In this document: positions 1 through 10,500 of the stretch, one piece after another
Layout: every line of letters starts with the position of its first letter
How positions within the stretch are numbered: the first letter of the stretch is position 1
NCBI GenBank assembly: GCA_949358305.1
Contig: OX442321.1
Span: 4,055,605-4,119,604 of the forward strand
Reading direction: 5' to 3'
Length of the DNA: 64,000 nucleotides
Source: Strigamia acuminata
Taxonomy: Eukaryota; Arthropoda; Chilopoda; Geophilomorpha; Linotaeniidae
The notes under the pieces: generated by a model
Database searches by the model: none
The model's input: the letters and a program-made list of their open reading frames with translations, nothing else
Told to the model about the DNA's origin: nothing
Program-made: the position numbers and the translations under genes

Positions 1-290
1 ATACTTTTCATGAAAAAAAAGAAATTTATTTTACTATCGCTGTAATTTTTTTTAGAGTGAAGAGAACTTTAATGCACAAAAAACAAATATTTAAGAAAAT
101 GAACACAACCTAATGTTTGAGGCAAAAATCAGGAAAAAGGAGAGGAATGGAGGCTGGAGGTTGTTAGAGGATGATAATGGTACCCACATTCACTTTACAA
201 ATGTTACAAGCAAAGCAAATTATTTTTTTTTAATTAATTCTAAAATAGTTTTGCACTTTTTCTTTGCAATTTCAAAAAAGCATCCAAAAT

Positions 291-535
291 ACCGTATTTT
301 ACCGATTAAGAGTCGCCCTTGAATTATAGCCGCCCTCGAATAGTAGCCGCGGCTGAGACACCAAGAATATCGTATTTGTGCAAAAGTACGGTATTGTTTC
401 CGTATTTAACCTCACGGACGATGAACGTACGCTTCATTTAACAAATGTAACAAACAAAAAACTAAAATTGTAATTGCTGACAAAAATGGCAGTTTTGAAT
501 AAGAGCCACAGCTCTTAATCGATAAAATACGATAA
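291..535. mobile_element. MITE-like inverted-repeat element
   Basis: The left end (291-312, ACCGTATTTTACCGATTAAG...) is matched in reverse complement by 511-535, which reads TATCGTATTTTATCGATTAA on the other strand. The roughly 245-bp interior also carries CCGCCCTCGAATAGTAGCCG. It has no coding capacity. I read it as a degenerate non-autonomous DNA transposon; no target duplication was identified. Confidence 0.5.
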
Positions 536-848
536 GTGTTCTTAAATGTGCCTGACTTTCCTTTTCTACTCTGCTCATGTTTTTGCCAGCCGCACGTTCC
601 ACCCAGCACTCAAAAGCGACATAAGCTTAGACCCTGCAAAAAGCGCCTCGTTGAACAGCTTTCTTAAGAACCCAACATTGCATTCACACTGACAACTGAG
701 AACTGGGCTAACCAAAAAAATCACCAATGAGTGGCAGATGTCCTTGCCATAAACATGAAACTTAATTCAGACAAGAAACAACTTGAATTCCCAGTAGGTT
801 GCCCATGCAAGAACTGGCCAGACACAATGCTGCTTAATTTCGAAATTC

Positions 849-960
849 CTAGGACGATTAACTACAAGACTTCCCATCCGCCATTTTTACTAAATCTGAG
901 TTGTCCTGTAGATGCATTTACTAACCGCAGATGCTTCAGGAATTCCTGTGCTGATTTCGT
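849..960 (+). repeat. Unidentified dispersed repeat, copy A
   Basis: Two blocks here recur in opposite orientation at 2270-2486: CTAGGACGATTAACTACA near 849-866, and a block around GATGCTTCAGGAAT followed by GTGGCTAA. The copies differ by indels. An open frame of 81 codons crosses this copy, but its protein is not recognised. Confidence 0.5.
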
Positions 961-1230
961 GGCTAATGTCTATTGACTAATGCATCGATAGTTATACTTC
1001 CAGATCTCGTTTTTTTTTTTAGTCTCAGCATCTAGGTCTCAGCAAAACGAGATTTTATTATTACAAGATATAATAAAAAACGAACAATTCACGCCAATAA
1101 TAATATAATTAATTTTAATTTTTTATGTTAAAAAATTAAAATTAATTAAAAAATTTTTAAAAACAAATATAAAATAACAAACATTAACTTTACTGCTAAA
1201 AATAAAGAAAAAATAAAAGTAAAAATTTTC

Positions 1231-1303
1231 ACAGACAACAGGATTTGAACCTGTGTGGAAAGATTCCTGGTTCATTACCTTAACCACTGAGCCACCACAA
1301 CAC
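1231..1303 (-). repeat. tRNA-derived pseudogene or SINE head
   Basis: The - strand shows a good Pol III A box (TGGCTCAGTGG) and B box (GGTTCAAATCC) at tRNA-like spacing, with a 5-bp T stem (ACAGG/CCTGT). The two acceptor strands do not pair and no clean anticodon stem is visible. This is therefore a tRNA relic or the head of a tRNA-derived SINE, not a working tRNA. Serine/leucine-type tRNAs are the nearest look-alikes in the D arm. Confidence 0.55.
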
Positions 1304-1309
1304 ACTATT

Positions 1310-1880
1310 GTTGCTTCATGCAGGCAGTCATGTTGGTGAACAAAGTTGTGATGTCATATGTCATGTGATATCAAATTACCTGGGTTCCAGAGTAAGGTTT
1401 GAACAGCCTAATCACCAAATGTAGTGCTACACTTGACCTTTTTACTCAAAATATTAAAAAATGGTGTTTCAACACACAGTAAGGAATCCTGTGTGTTGTT
1501 ACTGTTTGTAACAATGTGAGAGAGAGGTGCATTTTAATATGAGAAAAATAGATTGTTTAGGTGATGTGAATGCTTTATTTACAAACAATTTTAACAATTG
1601 TGGATTACACACTCTTGGTCTCCTTGTAAGACCTTTAACGTTCACTTTACGTTCCTTTGTGCTATAAAAGCACAATGCAAATTTTTTTTAACCATTTAGG
1701 GGACAAGCTTTAATTCCTCCAAAAATATTTTTTTAAATTTATAATAACTAAGTTCTAATATTATTTCGATTAGGAATAAGATAAACTAATAATAAGAATA
1801 ATATTTACAACATAAAACACCATTACGTGAGCGCCGTACACTGTTTTGCTACTTTTTAGCACTAGGCGGTATATTGAAAC
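1310..1880. other. AT-rich DNA with nothing recognised
   Basis: No coding exon, RNA gene or clear repeat was found here. It lies upstream of the visible cyclase exons and could be part of a long 5' intron of that gene. Confidence 0.4.
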
Positions 1881-1882
1881 GA

Positions 1883-2016
1883 TTCTGCGCATGTGCACAA
1901 TCTTACTTTTCCAGGTGCAATCGCATTTTTTCTAGTTTGAGCACATTAAAACATGTGCTGAGGCCAGGAAAAATGCGATTGCACCTGGAGAAATAAGATT
2001 CTGCACATGCGCAGAA
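1883..2016. mobile_element. Foldback element, about 65-bp arms
   Basis: The arms 1883-1947 and about 1952-2016 are near-perfect reverse complements. Shared blocks include TTCTGCGCATGTGCA, AATCTTAC and CCAGGTGCAATCGCATTTTT. The loop is only a few bases. A transcript through it would form a long hairpin. It looks like a foldback or MITE; no TSD was seen. Confidence 0.65.
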
Positions 2017-2269
2017 GCATTTTAAAAGAAGGCCGATTTGACCGACCACAGCTAGCTACGTGTGGTAGCCAGGCTTGGCTATGGGAAGGTTAAAAACCGA
2101 TTTTATAATCAAGTTTTTCTTATCGGTTTTTCACAATTTGAAATTGACCGCGCCTATTGAAATTTTGAATTTGTCGTCTGTGTGTATTAGTTTGATTTGT
2201 TTCGCTTTGTTTGACCCAGTTAAAGTGAGGTGAGCACAATCTGAGCAGGGAACTAGCCTTCCTGCATTA

Positions 2270-2486
2270 AGAATTCTGTTAGCCACATTAGTCATTCCTG
2301 AAGCATCCCTGTAATTTGTAAATATGCGTCCAGGCATATGTGAATTCGGCACCACCTGTTGCTACAATATTACAACTTTCTGCGGACAAATGGCGAGTTA
2401 CCATTACTACAGGCGGAGATAGAATCGCTCTAACTTTCTAACAACTGATTTATGTTAGATGTAAAATCCTGTAGTTAATCGTCCTA
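2270..2486 (-). repeat. Unidentified dispersed repeat, copy B
   Basis: This is the inverted partner of 849-960. It shares the ACGATTAACTACA block (2467-2486 reversed) and the GATGCTTCAGGAATG...GTGGCTAA block. It is longer than copy A because of internal indels. A 74-codon open frame on the - strand crosses it, and the translation is not recognised. Confidence 0.5.
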
Positions 2487-2559
2487 GCGTATTTCAACGT
2501 AACAGGCGATCCGTCTTCATAAAAATCACTCGCATCACCTGACAAAACAAAAATGGAAA

Positions 2560-3590
2560 ATTATTGCAGCACTATCTTCTTTCTGCCTTTCCATACTTTC
2601 GCATTAATCACAAGCAGGTGCCAACCTTTATTTCTCCCACACTGAACCACATGTGCACAACATTTTTATACCATTTGTTGGAAATTCTACACAACTAACA
2701 ATCCATCATTTCAAATTTCAACACAGAAGCAGATGGTACCCAACAGTTGCCAACTTAAATTGATTCCAAGTCCCAATAGTTGCTATTATGTCTGATCCCA
2801 TACAATTCAGTTGAGGACATCAAAGGGATGACAACATCCAACAATAACATCTATTTTATTTGTTCAAGAAACTTTGTCCTATGAAGGAGCTTAGAATAAT
2901 CACTTTTTCTTTATTTAGGCCTTGAATATGAAAATGAATGCAAATTTCATTAACACCAAATGCAAATGTGTAATTAAAAAACTGCACACAGTCATGTATG
3001 AATTGAATACATAATAAAGACAGATAACCTTTCCTGCCACACACTTGAATGGATGTGTTTGCTGCATGCAAACTAACTAACTCCAACATGCAAACCTGAC
3101 ATTTCCAACACATTTTCAACCAATTCCATTGAATCCACTGCAGCATACTTATACTTAAAGTTAAAAGCAACTTAAATATTTTGAAAGAATGTACAGAAAT
3201 AAAAAGGGAAAATCCATTTCAGTGATGCCAGAGTTCCCAGAGTCAATTTGTATAGGCTTCAAAGTGTTTGCAGATTGCCTTTCATCACATGTCTCTTCTT
3301 TACTTTGTGTTGAGATTGACGGTTTGGGCAAACTTTCACATTTACATTTCTCTTTGTCTCCCATGTTTCTTTCTCATTTTAAACAAAACTGAACCAAGAT
3401 TTTAATTAGATCACCAACCAGCTGGAGAATCCCACAAATAACAACACAACCATTATGTCTTCTGTTAGAGAACAGAATTGCATTTTACTGAAGAGCTATA
3501 ATTTTTTTCCCCATTAATTTGTACAGCCGATTCATAGTTTTTTTTATGGCCCCTGAACTATATTAATTTTTTGGACTGAAAAATTAATTT
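2560..3590. other. AT-rich DNA without a supported gene
   Basis: A polar 67-codon - strand frame (3161-3364) is the only coding-like stretch. It has no recognised homology or convincing splice partners. Nothing else was seen. Confidence 0.35.
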
Positions 3591-3945
3591 TATGGACCGA
3601 TAAATGGATTTTTAGGACCGAAAATTGATTTTTAGGGCCAAAAAAATAAATTTTTAGGACCAAAAAATGGATTTTTGGACTAAAAAATGGAATTTCAGAA
3701 CCAAAAATTTATTTTTAGAACCAGAAATTTATTTTTAGAACCAAAAATTTATTTGTAGGACCGAAAACTGATTTTTAGGACCGAAAATTGATTTTTAAGA
3801 CCGAAAACTGATTTTTAGGACCGAAAATTGATTTTTAGGACCGAAAATTGATTTTTAGGACCGAAAATTGATTTTTAGGACCGAAAATTGATTTTTAGAA
3901 CCGAAAATTGATTTTTAGGACCGAAAATTGATTTTTAGGACCAAA
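3590..3945. repeat. Tandem array, about 20-bp unit
   Basis: The unit GGACCGAAAATTGATTTTTA is repeated about 17 times, with degenerate copies at the left. It merges at about 3940 into a second array. Confidence 0.85.
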
Positions 3946-4150
3946 AACGTATAATATTGGACCAAAAACGTATAATTTTGGACCAAAAACGTATAATTTT
4001 GGACCAAAAACGTATAATTTTGGACCAAAAACGTATAATTTTGGACCAAAAACGTATAATTTTGGACCAAAAACGTATAATTTTGGACCAAAAACATACA
4101 ATTTTGAGCCAAAAGCATACAATTTTGGGTGAAAAACATACAATTTTTAG
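3938..4150. repeat. Tandem array, 21-bp unit
   Basis: GGACCAAAAACGTATAATTTT is repeated about 9 times with decay at the right end. It begins inside the last unit of the neighbouring array and shares its GGACC-A(n) core, so the two probably derive from one ancestor. A period divisible by three makes long open frames on both strands; these are not genes. The array ends about 75 bp before the first visible cyclase exon. Confidence 0.85.
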
Positions 4151-4226
4151 GCTTTAAACGTTCTGGATCCGTCCCGGAAATCCGCCTCTGCAACTATTGT
4201 TTTCTTTTATTTATTTTCACTTTAAG

Positions 4227-4568
4227 GTTGCAGAACGTTTTTACAAGACGCCATTGTCAATTCGAATACTCACAGAAGCACCACTGGGCAAAAACGAAGG
4301 TGTCCACGTGCAATTCCGATTGGACTTCCCGAATTCGGCGTACGTGCAGTCGGCCACAGTTCCCATCACAGGAACCCGAGTTTTCCCGCCCATGCTCGGA
4401 TCAACTCTCTTACAACTTTTTCCTTTCTGCATCGTTTTCGACTGCAAACTGCGACTCAAACACGTGGGCAGCAAGTTACGGTCACTTCTCAATAAGAATC
4501 TCATCGGGCTTCCCGTCGACGACCACTTCCGACTAAGCAGGCCAAGGGTGGCCTTCACCTGGAATAAT
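4227..4568 (+). CDS. Guanylate cyclase exon: H-NOB end and H-NOXA start
   Basis: 114 codons, phase 0, ending at the donor AAT|GTAAGA. It begins [15 protein letters not shown] (tail of H-NOB) and continues into H-NOXA. The acceptor TTTAAG|GTTGCAG keeps frame; a second AG at 4232-4233 is a less likely alternative. Confidence 0.85.
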
Positions 4569-7500
4569 GTAAGACGAATTACAATTTATACACGATACAC
4601 TAACGACTAATCACATGCACCAACGGGAAAATCGTTTACACACATTTGGGCCAGCGATTAGGTTTAATAAACCGTGAAATGAACGTTCCGCAGCTTCGAT
4701 TAGACGGAAAATATAATTAAATAAATCTTCTGCCACGTCGAACAATAAATAAGTTCAAAAACGTACCTCGAAAATGGAAACACACGCTTCACTTCAACCG
4801 CCATCTTTGTCTTCGTTATACTCGATTGCGAATGCCACCGCAGTGTGGTGCTAGTGCGAAATTAAAAACGTGAAATTAAAAAATTAAAAACGAAATAAAA
4901 CACAAAATGACGATTAACACGTTGTAGAAATTAATTATTGGCTAATGAAGGTTCTTGAAAACAACATATTACATGCTTTTAATCACTGAAGGAAGCAATA
5001 AACAGTTGATGCTGGATTTTATGACATTCGATAGCCATCCAAGTGGATGTAAACATTGAGTGCGCCGCGTGCCATCTGTTGTTGATTACACTCTAAACTA
5101 CATCTTGTTCCACACTCCAAATAAACATTTAAATCTTTAATAACAATTTAACCATTTAAAAAAATTAAAAAAAAGAAAATATTCAAGGAATTTTCATTAG
5201 TGAGACTTTGAATGCAGTAAACATGATCTTCGCATGCTCGAGAGCACAACGGTCGAGATTCTCAAATGAACCAGTAAATCACTCTCCACCAACCTTATTA
5301 CTAAACGTATACACGTTTTAATCCTTCTGAATGTGTTTTCTCGTGCATACATCTCTAATTCTTCGTTTTTTCTCCGCTTCTTTTATCCCAATTAATTGCC
5401 ACAATTTCCTTTTCGTTTTTCGTTGCTCAGAGAGAACTTTATTTTCTTATTTTTCTTCTCCACTGAGAATTCCTTGATTTCCCTCTTTTCTACCACATTA
5501 AATTCTGAATAAAAAGTAATTACGTCCCTTAATTGCTTTGCGTGCTTATTGTACAATGAAATCCGAACATAAATTGGCGATTCCACTAATCTTTTGAAAT
5601 TATCTTTTTTGTTTACGCAGATTATCTCTCTGTCCAAAGTGGTGTTCGAATTGGAAGCGTTTCCGCACATAGAAAAGAAAAGACAATATTTCCGAGCGTT
5701 TAAAAAGCAAGGACAGACGAAAATATTAAGGTCAATCGCAACTGCCTCTGTTAGATTGGAGCAGGAACCTGCTGACAGCAAGTGCAACTTTTTCACAGAA
5801 CCCACGCCAAGCACGTCAGCTGTAGCTGAGGCAACTGCGGCCTCCACTGGTCAACTCACCTTGCTTCTCAAGGGTCAAATGAAATACCTAGAAGACTGGA
5901 ATGCAGTTATGTTCCTTTGCGCGCCTCTGTAAGAGTTTTTTTCCACAAAAATCCATTGCTAGAAATGTTTCTGCTAATGATGAATGGTTCTTGTACACAG
6001 TGGTTCGGATGGAATTTAAAATATGCCAAAATTGAATGAAATAATTCGATGTTTTTCCATTTCGAGCAGTTTTAACACGTTTTTATTGTGAAATTGCCAT
6101 TTAATTAGTTTATTTTTGTAGATTCTTCGTAAAAAAAGTGTAAAAAGGGTGCAAACTGGTTGAAATATGCAAAAATACGTGTTGGAACGTGTAAAAAAGT
6201 GGTTGAAACGTGTAAAAACGTGTAAAAAAGTGGTTAAAACGTGGATAAACGTGTAAAAACTGGGTTGAAACGTGTAATAACGAGTAAAAAACTGGTTGAA
6301 ACATGTAAAAAACGTGTTGGAACGTGTAAAAAACGTGTTGGGACGTGTAAAACACAGTTGGAACGTGTGAAAAAACTGGATGAAACGTGTTCAAACGTTT
6401 AAAAACTGGTTGAAACATGTAAAAACGTGTAAAGAAAACTGGTTGAAACATGTAAAAACCTGATTGAAACGTGTAAAAACCTAGTTGAAACATGTAAAAA
6501 TCTGGTTGAAACGTGTAAAAATCTGGTTGAAACGTGTAAAAACGTGTAAAAACGTATTGAAAGGTGTAAAAACGTGTTGAAACTGGTTGGGAAACTTGTT
6601 TTTAGCTGAACTTATGCAGGAAAGCAAAGAAACTTGTAAAAAAAAAGCTTTTTGCAGCTGCCCCTTAGCTTTCTTGCATTGCTTAAAAGAAAACCTCATC
6701 AAAACATTTTCATTCATTGAACCGTTTCACCAGATTTTTATTTATTTCCACCAAAAATACCCACTTTAAAAAAACATCTCGTATTAAATCCACAAACAAC
6801 TGGGTGGAGGAGGGAGTAAAATCAACTGTTTTTCATTTTATGCGCACTAAATCGAACATAAAATCGAAAAGAATCGCTCGCCGACTTTATATAGGCTCGG
6901 TTGCCATTGACAACGGACATCATTTGATCTGCAATTGGAACCGTGCGTGTCTTTAAAGGAAAACATAACAGTCACGAAACTGGAACTACAGAGACAAATT
7001 TAACTCAAATTAATTGCTATTGAAAAAAACAAAAGAAAAAAATACAATTTTCTTTTCCACACAGCGCTTTATCTCCACCAATTCTTCGCCCAAATTAACT
7101 TATTTACCAAATTTATTTTTAGTGTCAACAGTTTAGGAGAGATAGAGCAACTGCAAATGTATCTGAACGATCTGAGTCTGCACGATTTAAGTCGGGAAAT
7201 GCTGCTCTTAGGATGGCAACATGCCGGCAGATTGGTTCACGCGTATGAAAAAGTAAGTCCACACTAATGGCTCTTGATGGTCATTGCACTGGGCAAAAAT
7301 GTGGCTTTAACAGTTGTAAATGTTCTAGAAATTAATGTGGAAATGTAAGCTTTACAGTTTTTGTAAAAATAACATTGTATTTACACGCTTCTTAATGTTC
7401 GTGTGTAAATTAGACGTTTACGTTAAATTTAAGTTGCTTGGAAATGACTTGAAAAGTTAATGTATGGGTTTATCACCAGTTGGCGATATATTTCATAAAT

Positions 7501-10500
7501 AGAAAAATAGAAAATTTGTATTTGTTAAATATGGGGTTGGTTTTATCAATTAGAAAATCATTGTTGGAGTTAGATGAAACATATTGGTGATACAAATTCC
7601 GTAGTTTAACATTTTAATTTGGTTCTAGAATTCGTAGCGCCATGACATCGATACGAGGTTGTATCATTTTGCCGTTTGTTCAATTTTCTAATCGAGGCTA
7701 TGAATCTTCTGCTTATCTCACGGATAAGATTTATTTTCGTGAGATTTATTATTTATATGTAAATATTGTATTTTAAGAGATAAATTTACAAGATTGAAAC
7801 CACATTTTTCAAGATTGTCAGAAATTAAATTTATTGTTAAAACCAACAAATTTGAAATCGAAAAACTGTAAAGTTATTGTACGCGTTTAACGTAAAATGT
7901 GGTTTTAATTTTGTAAAGTTACTGGTTAAAACAAAAATGTACAATCTGTAGTAATCCCAAATTACTACATAAAAAGGATTATCCTTAAAAGATGTATAAT
8001 TAAGAAATAAAATAATACGGTGTTATAAGGATTACAATAATTATCTTAAATACACAGGATGTAGCATTTCCTGTAAATCAGATTTCGTGCTTTTCCCATG
8101 AAATGTATAGGGGCTACATCCTGTGTATTTTAGATAATTATTATAACCATTTTAATACCGAATTATTTTATTTCTAAATAATACATCTTTTAAGGATAAT
8201 CCTTTTTATGTAGTAATTTTGGATTACGACAAATCTTTGTTAATGTCACTCTACAAAGCTAAAAGTTTCAGCAATAACATAATAACGATAATAATTAGCT
8301 CGAATACAAGTTAAATAAACACTTTTAACCACCCTCTGCTACCAATTGTAGCCGTTTAAAACCATACTTTTTTCGGTGTCGAGAAGACGAAAAAATATCT
8401 TAAGAAATATGTTGTTTCTACTATTTCGCATCACAAACTAGAGATTGTACAGTTGCTGCAAATTGAATTTCAGAAACCAAAATCGATTGAGTGCTGGCAA
8501 TATAAAAAGATGGGTCGACCGTAAAACATCCGTCTCTATTTTCCCACTTTACAAGTACGACCACATAAAATCTAACTCGATCTACCTCGTCTATTTGCGG
8601 CAAGAACTGACGTAACACAATTGAAACATACAGCCGGAAGAAAATTAAAATTAATTGCTCTCGTGTGTTAGCGCATTACAAATTTAAATATTAATTGACA
8701 TTAAGTAATGGAGTGACTTTATGACACTTGTTGCTCTACATGGCTGTAATTAAATTGGAAAGCATCTATAATTAGGATCTTGACAAGAACTGGCACGTGC
8801 TTGGGTAGCTAGTCAATTAAATATCCATTAGGGAAGTTTAAGGAAGGTAGAATTAGATTATTTGCTTAGGTGTGTGCAACCCCCATTTGATGGCTCGTGG
8901 AAGAGTTGTAAAGTAGTTTGGGTTTTACGATTAATTTCAATGGAGGTAAGCGGGTTAATTTCCTTTTGGTTTTCTGCTTTGTCACGTCCCTGTGGAGTTT
9001 GTTCTAATAGAAGTTTATGACGGTTTGTTATTGTTTTAATTTTGTAGCAAGGAGAGAGGACGGAACAACTGAAGGATAATCTTCAGTTACTGGATAAATG
9101 GCAGCAAAAAAGCGACGAGTTGCTTTATTCGATGATTCCGAAATCAGTGGCTGATCGGCTGCGAGCTGGAGATGATGATCCAATAACAACGTGCAAGGTG
9201 TGTGAATAAATTCTAAAAAAAATTCTAAAATAATTCTAAAAAAAATTCTAAAAAAATTCTAAATAATTCTGAAAAAATTCTGAAAAAATTCTGAAAAATT
9301 CTGGAAAAATTCTAAAAAAAATTTCTAAAAAAATTCTAAAAAAATTTCTAAAAAAATTCTAATAAAATTTCTAAGAAAATTCTAAAAAAGTTCTAAAAAA
9401 ATCTGAAGAAATCTAAAAGTTCAAAAATGTCTAAAAGAAAGTATAAACGTCGAGAATAAAAGTCTAAAAAAAAAGCCTAAAAAATTCTTAAAAAAAAAAA
9501 TTCTAACAAAAATGTTTAAAAAATTCTAAAAAAAAAGTTCTAAAACTTGAGAAAAAAATGTTCAGAATTTTGAGGAGGAAAATTCGATTTTAAAGTGAGA
9601 AATGTGAGAAATATGTGGGTAATTTGTTGTTTTATTGAATGTTATATTCCTGTCCGCCAGGTGTCTTTACCACCTGTGCACCTGTATTTGGCACTGACCA
9701 ATCAGTGCCCTGTTTTGTATTTAGTGCTCCGCGCACTTTTAAACATCTGTTTTAGATTAAAACCATCACTGTTAATATTTCACCAAAAAGCCAAGCGTCT
9801 CCATTTTTATGCCTCCAACATATTAGAACAAAAACTACAGGTTATGGGCCCAGCACGCTTCCACTGCGCTTAAAAATCATCAAGTTTTGTACCGGAACAT
9901 TCGAGGAAGTTAAAAACGAATTTAACACGAACATTCCACAAGAAACAGAACTAAGAAACGATGGCGAACGGCGGCGGAAATTCAGCTCGAATCGAGGCGT
10001 TGGGAAAGGAAAACTTCGACACATGGAAGATCCAGATGGAAGCAATTTTGGATCAACGGGACCTACTCGTGCACGCGGAAGGTACGTCGAAACGACCAGA
10101 GACCATTGAAGGCAACGCGAAACGTATGAAGGAGATCGAGACGTGGGAGAAAAGTGATCGAACAGCCAAAAATGACATTTTGCTAAACATAAAGCAATCT
10201 GAACTTCGAATGGCCAAAAATTGCAGCACCGCAAATGAATTGTGGAGGAAGTTGCATAGTGTGTACCAATCGAAAGGACCGGCAAGAAAAATCACGTTGT
10301 TAAAACGACTCGCGACACACAAGATGGCGGACGGAGAAAACGTGGAGAGTCACCTAAAAGAATTCTTCGAACTAGTAGACAAATTGCTAGACATGGATTT
10401 TAAAATGCCCGAAGATTTCACAACGATTCTACTGCTACTGAGTTTGCCAAATTCCTACGACAACTTTCGATGCGCAATAGAATCCCAAGATAAATTGCCA

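Noticed and set aside
3161-3364. Polar 67-codon - strand frame starting MGDKEKCKCES
   Set aside because: Looks coding-like but has no recognised family, splice partner or regulatory context; left as unknown.
113-4190. Search for the missing H-NOB exons of the cyclase
   Set aside because: No segment with haem-domain motifs was found; they probably lie upstream of the window.
3895-4193. Open frames on both strands with repeated residues such as FGPKLYV and DQKRIIL
   Set aside because: They are translations of the 21-bp tandem array; a period divisible by three keeps all frames open.
6110-6717. Two - strand frames rich in FYTFQPVF
   Set aside because: Translation of a degenerate repeat in a cyclase intron.
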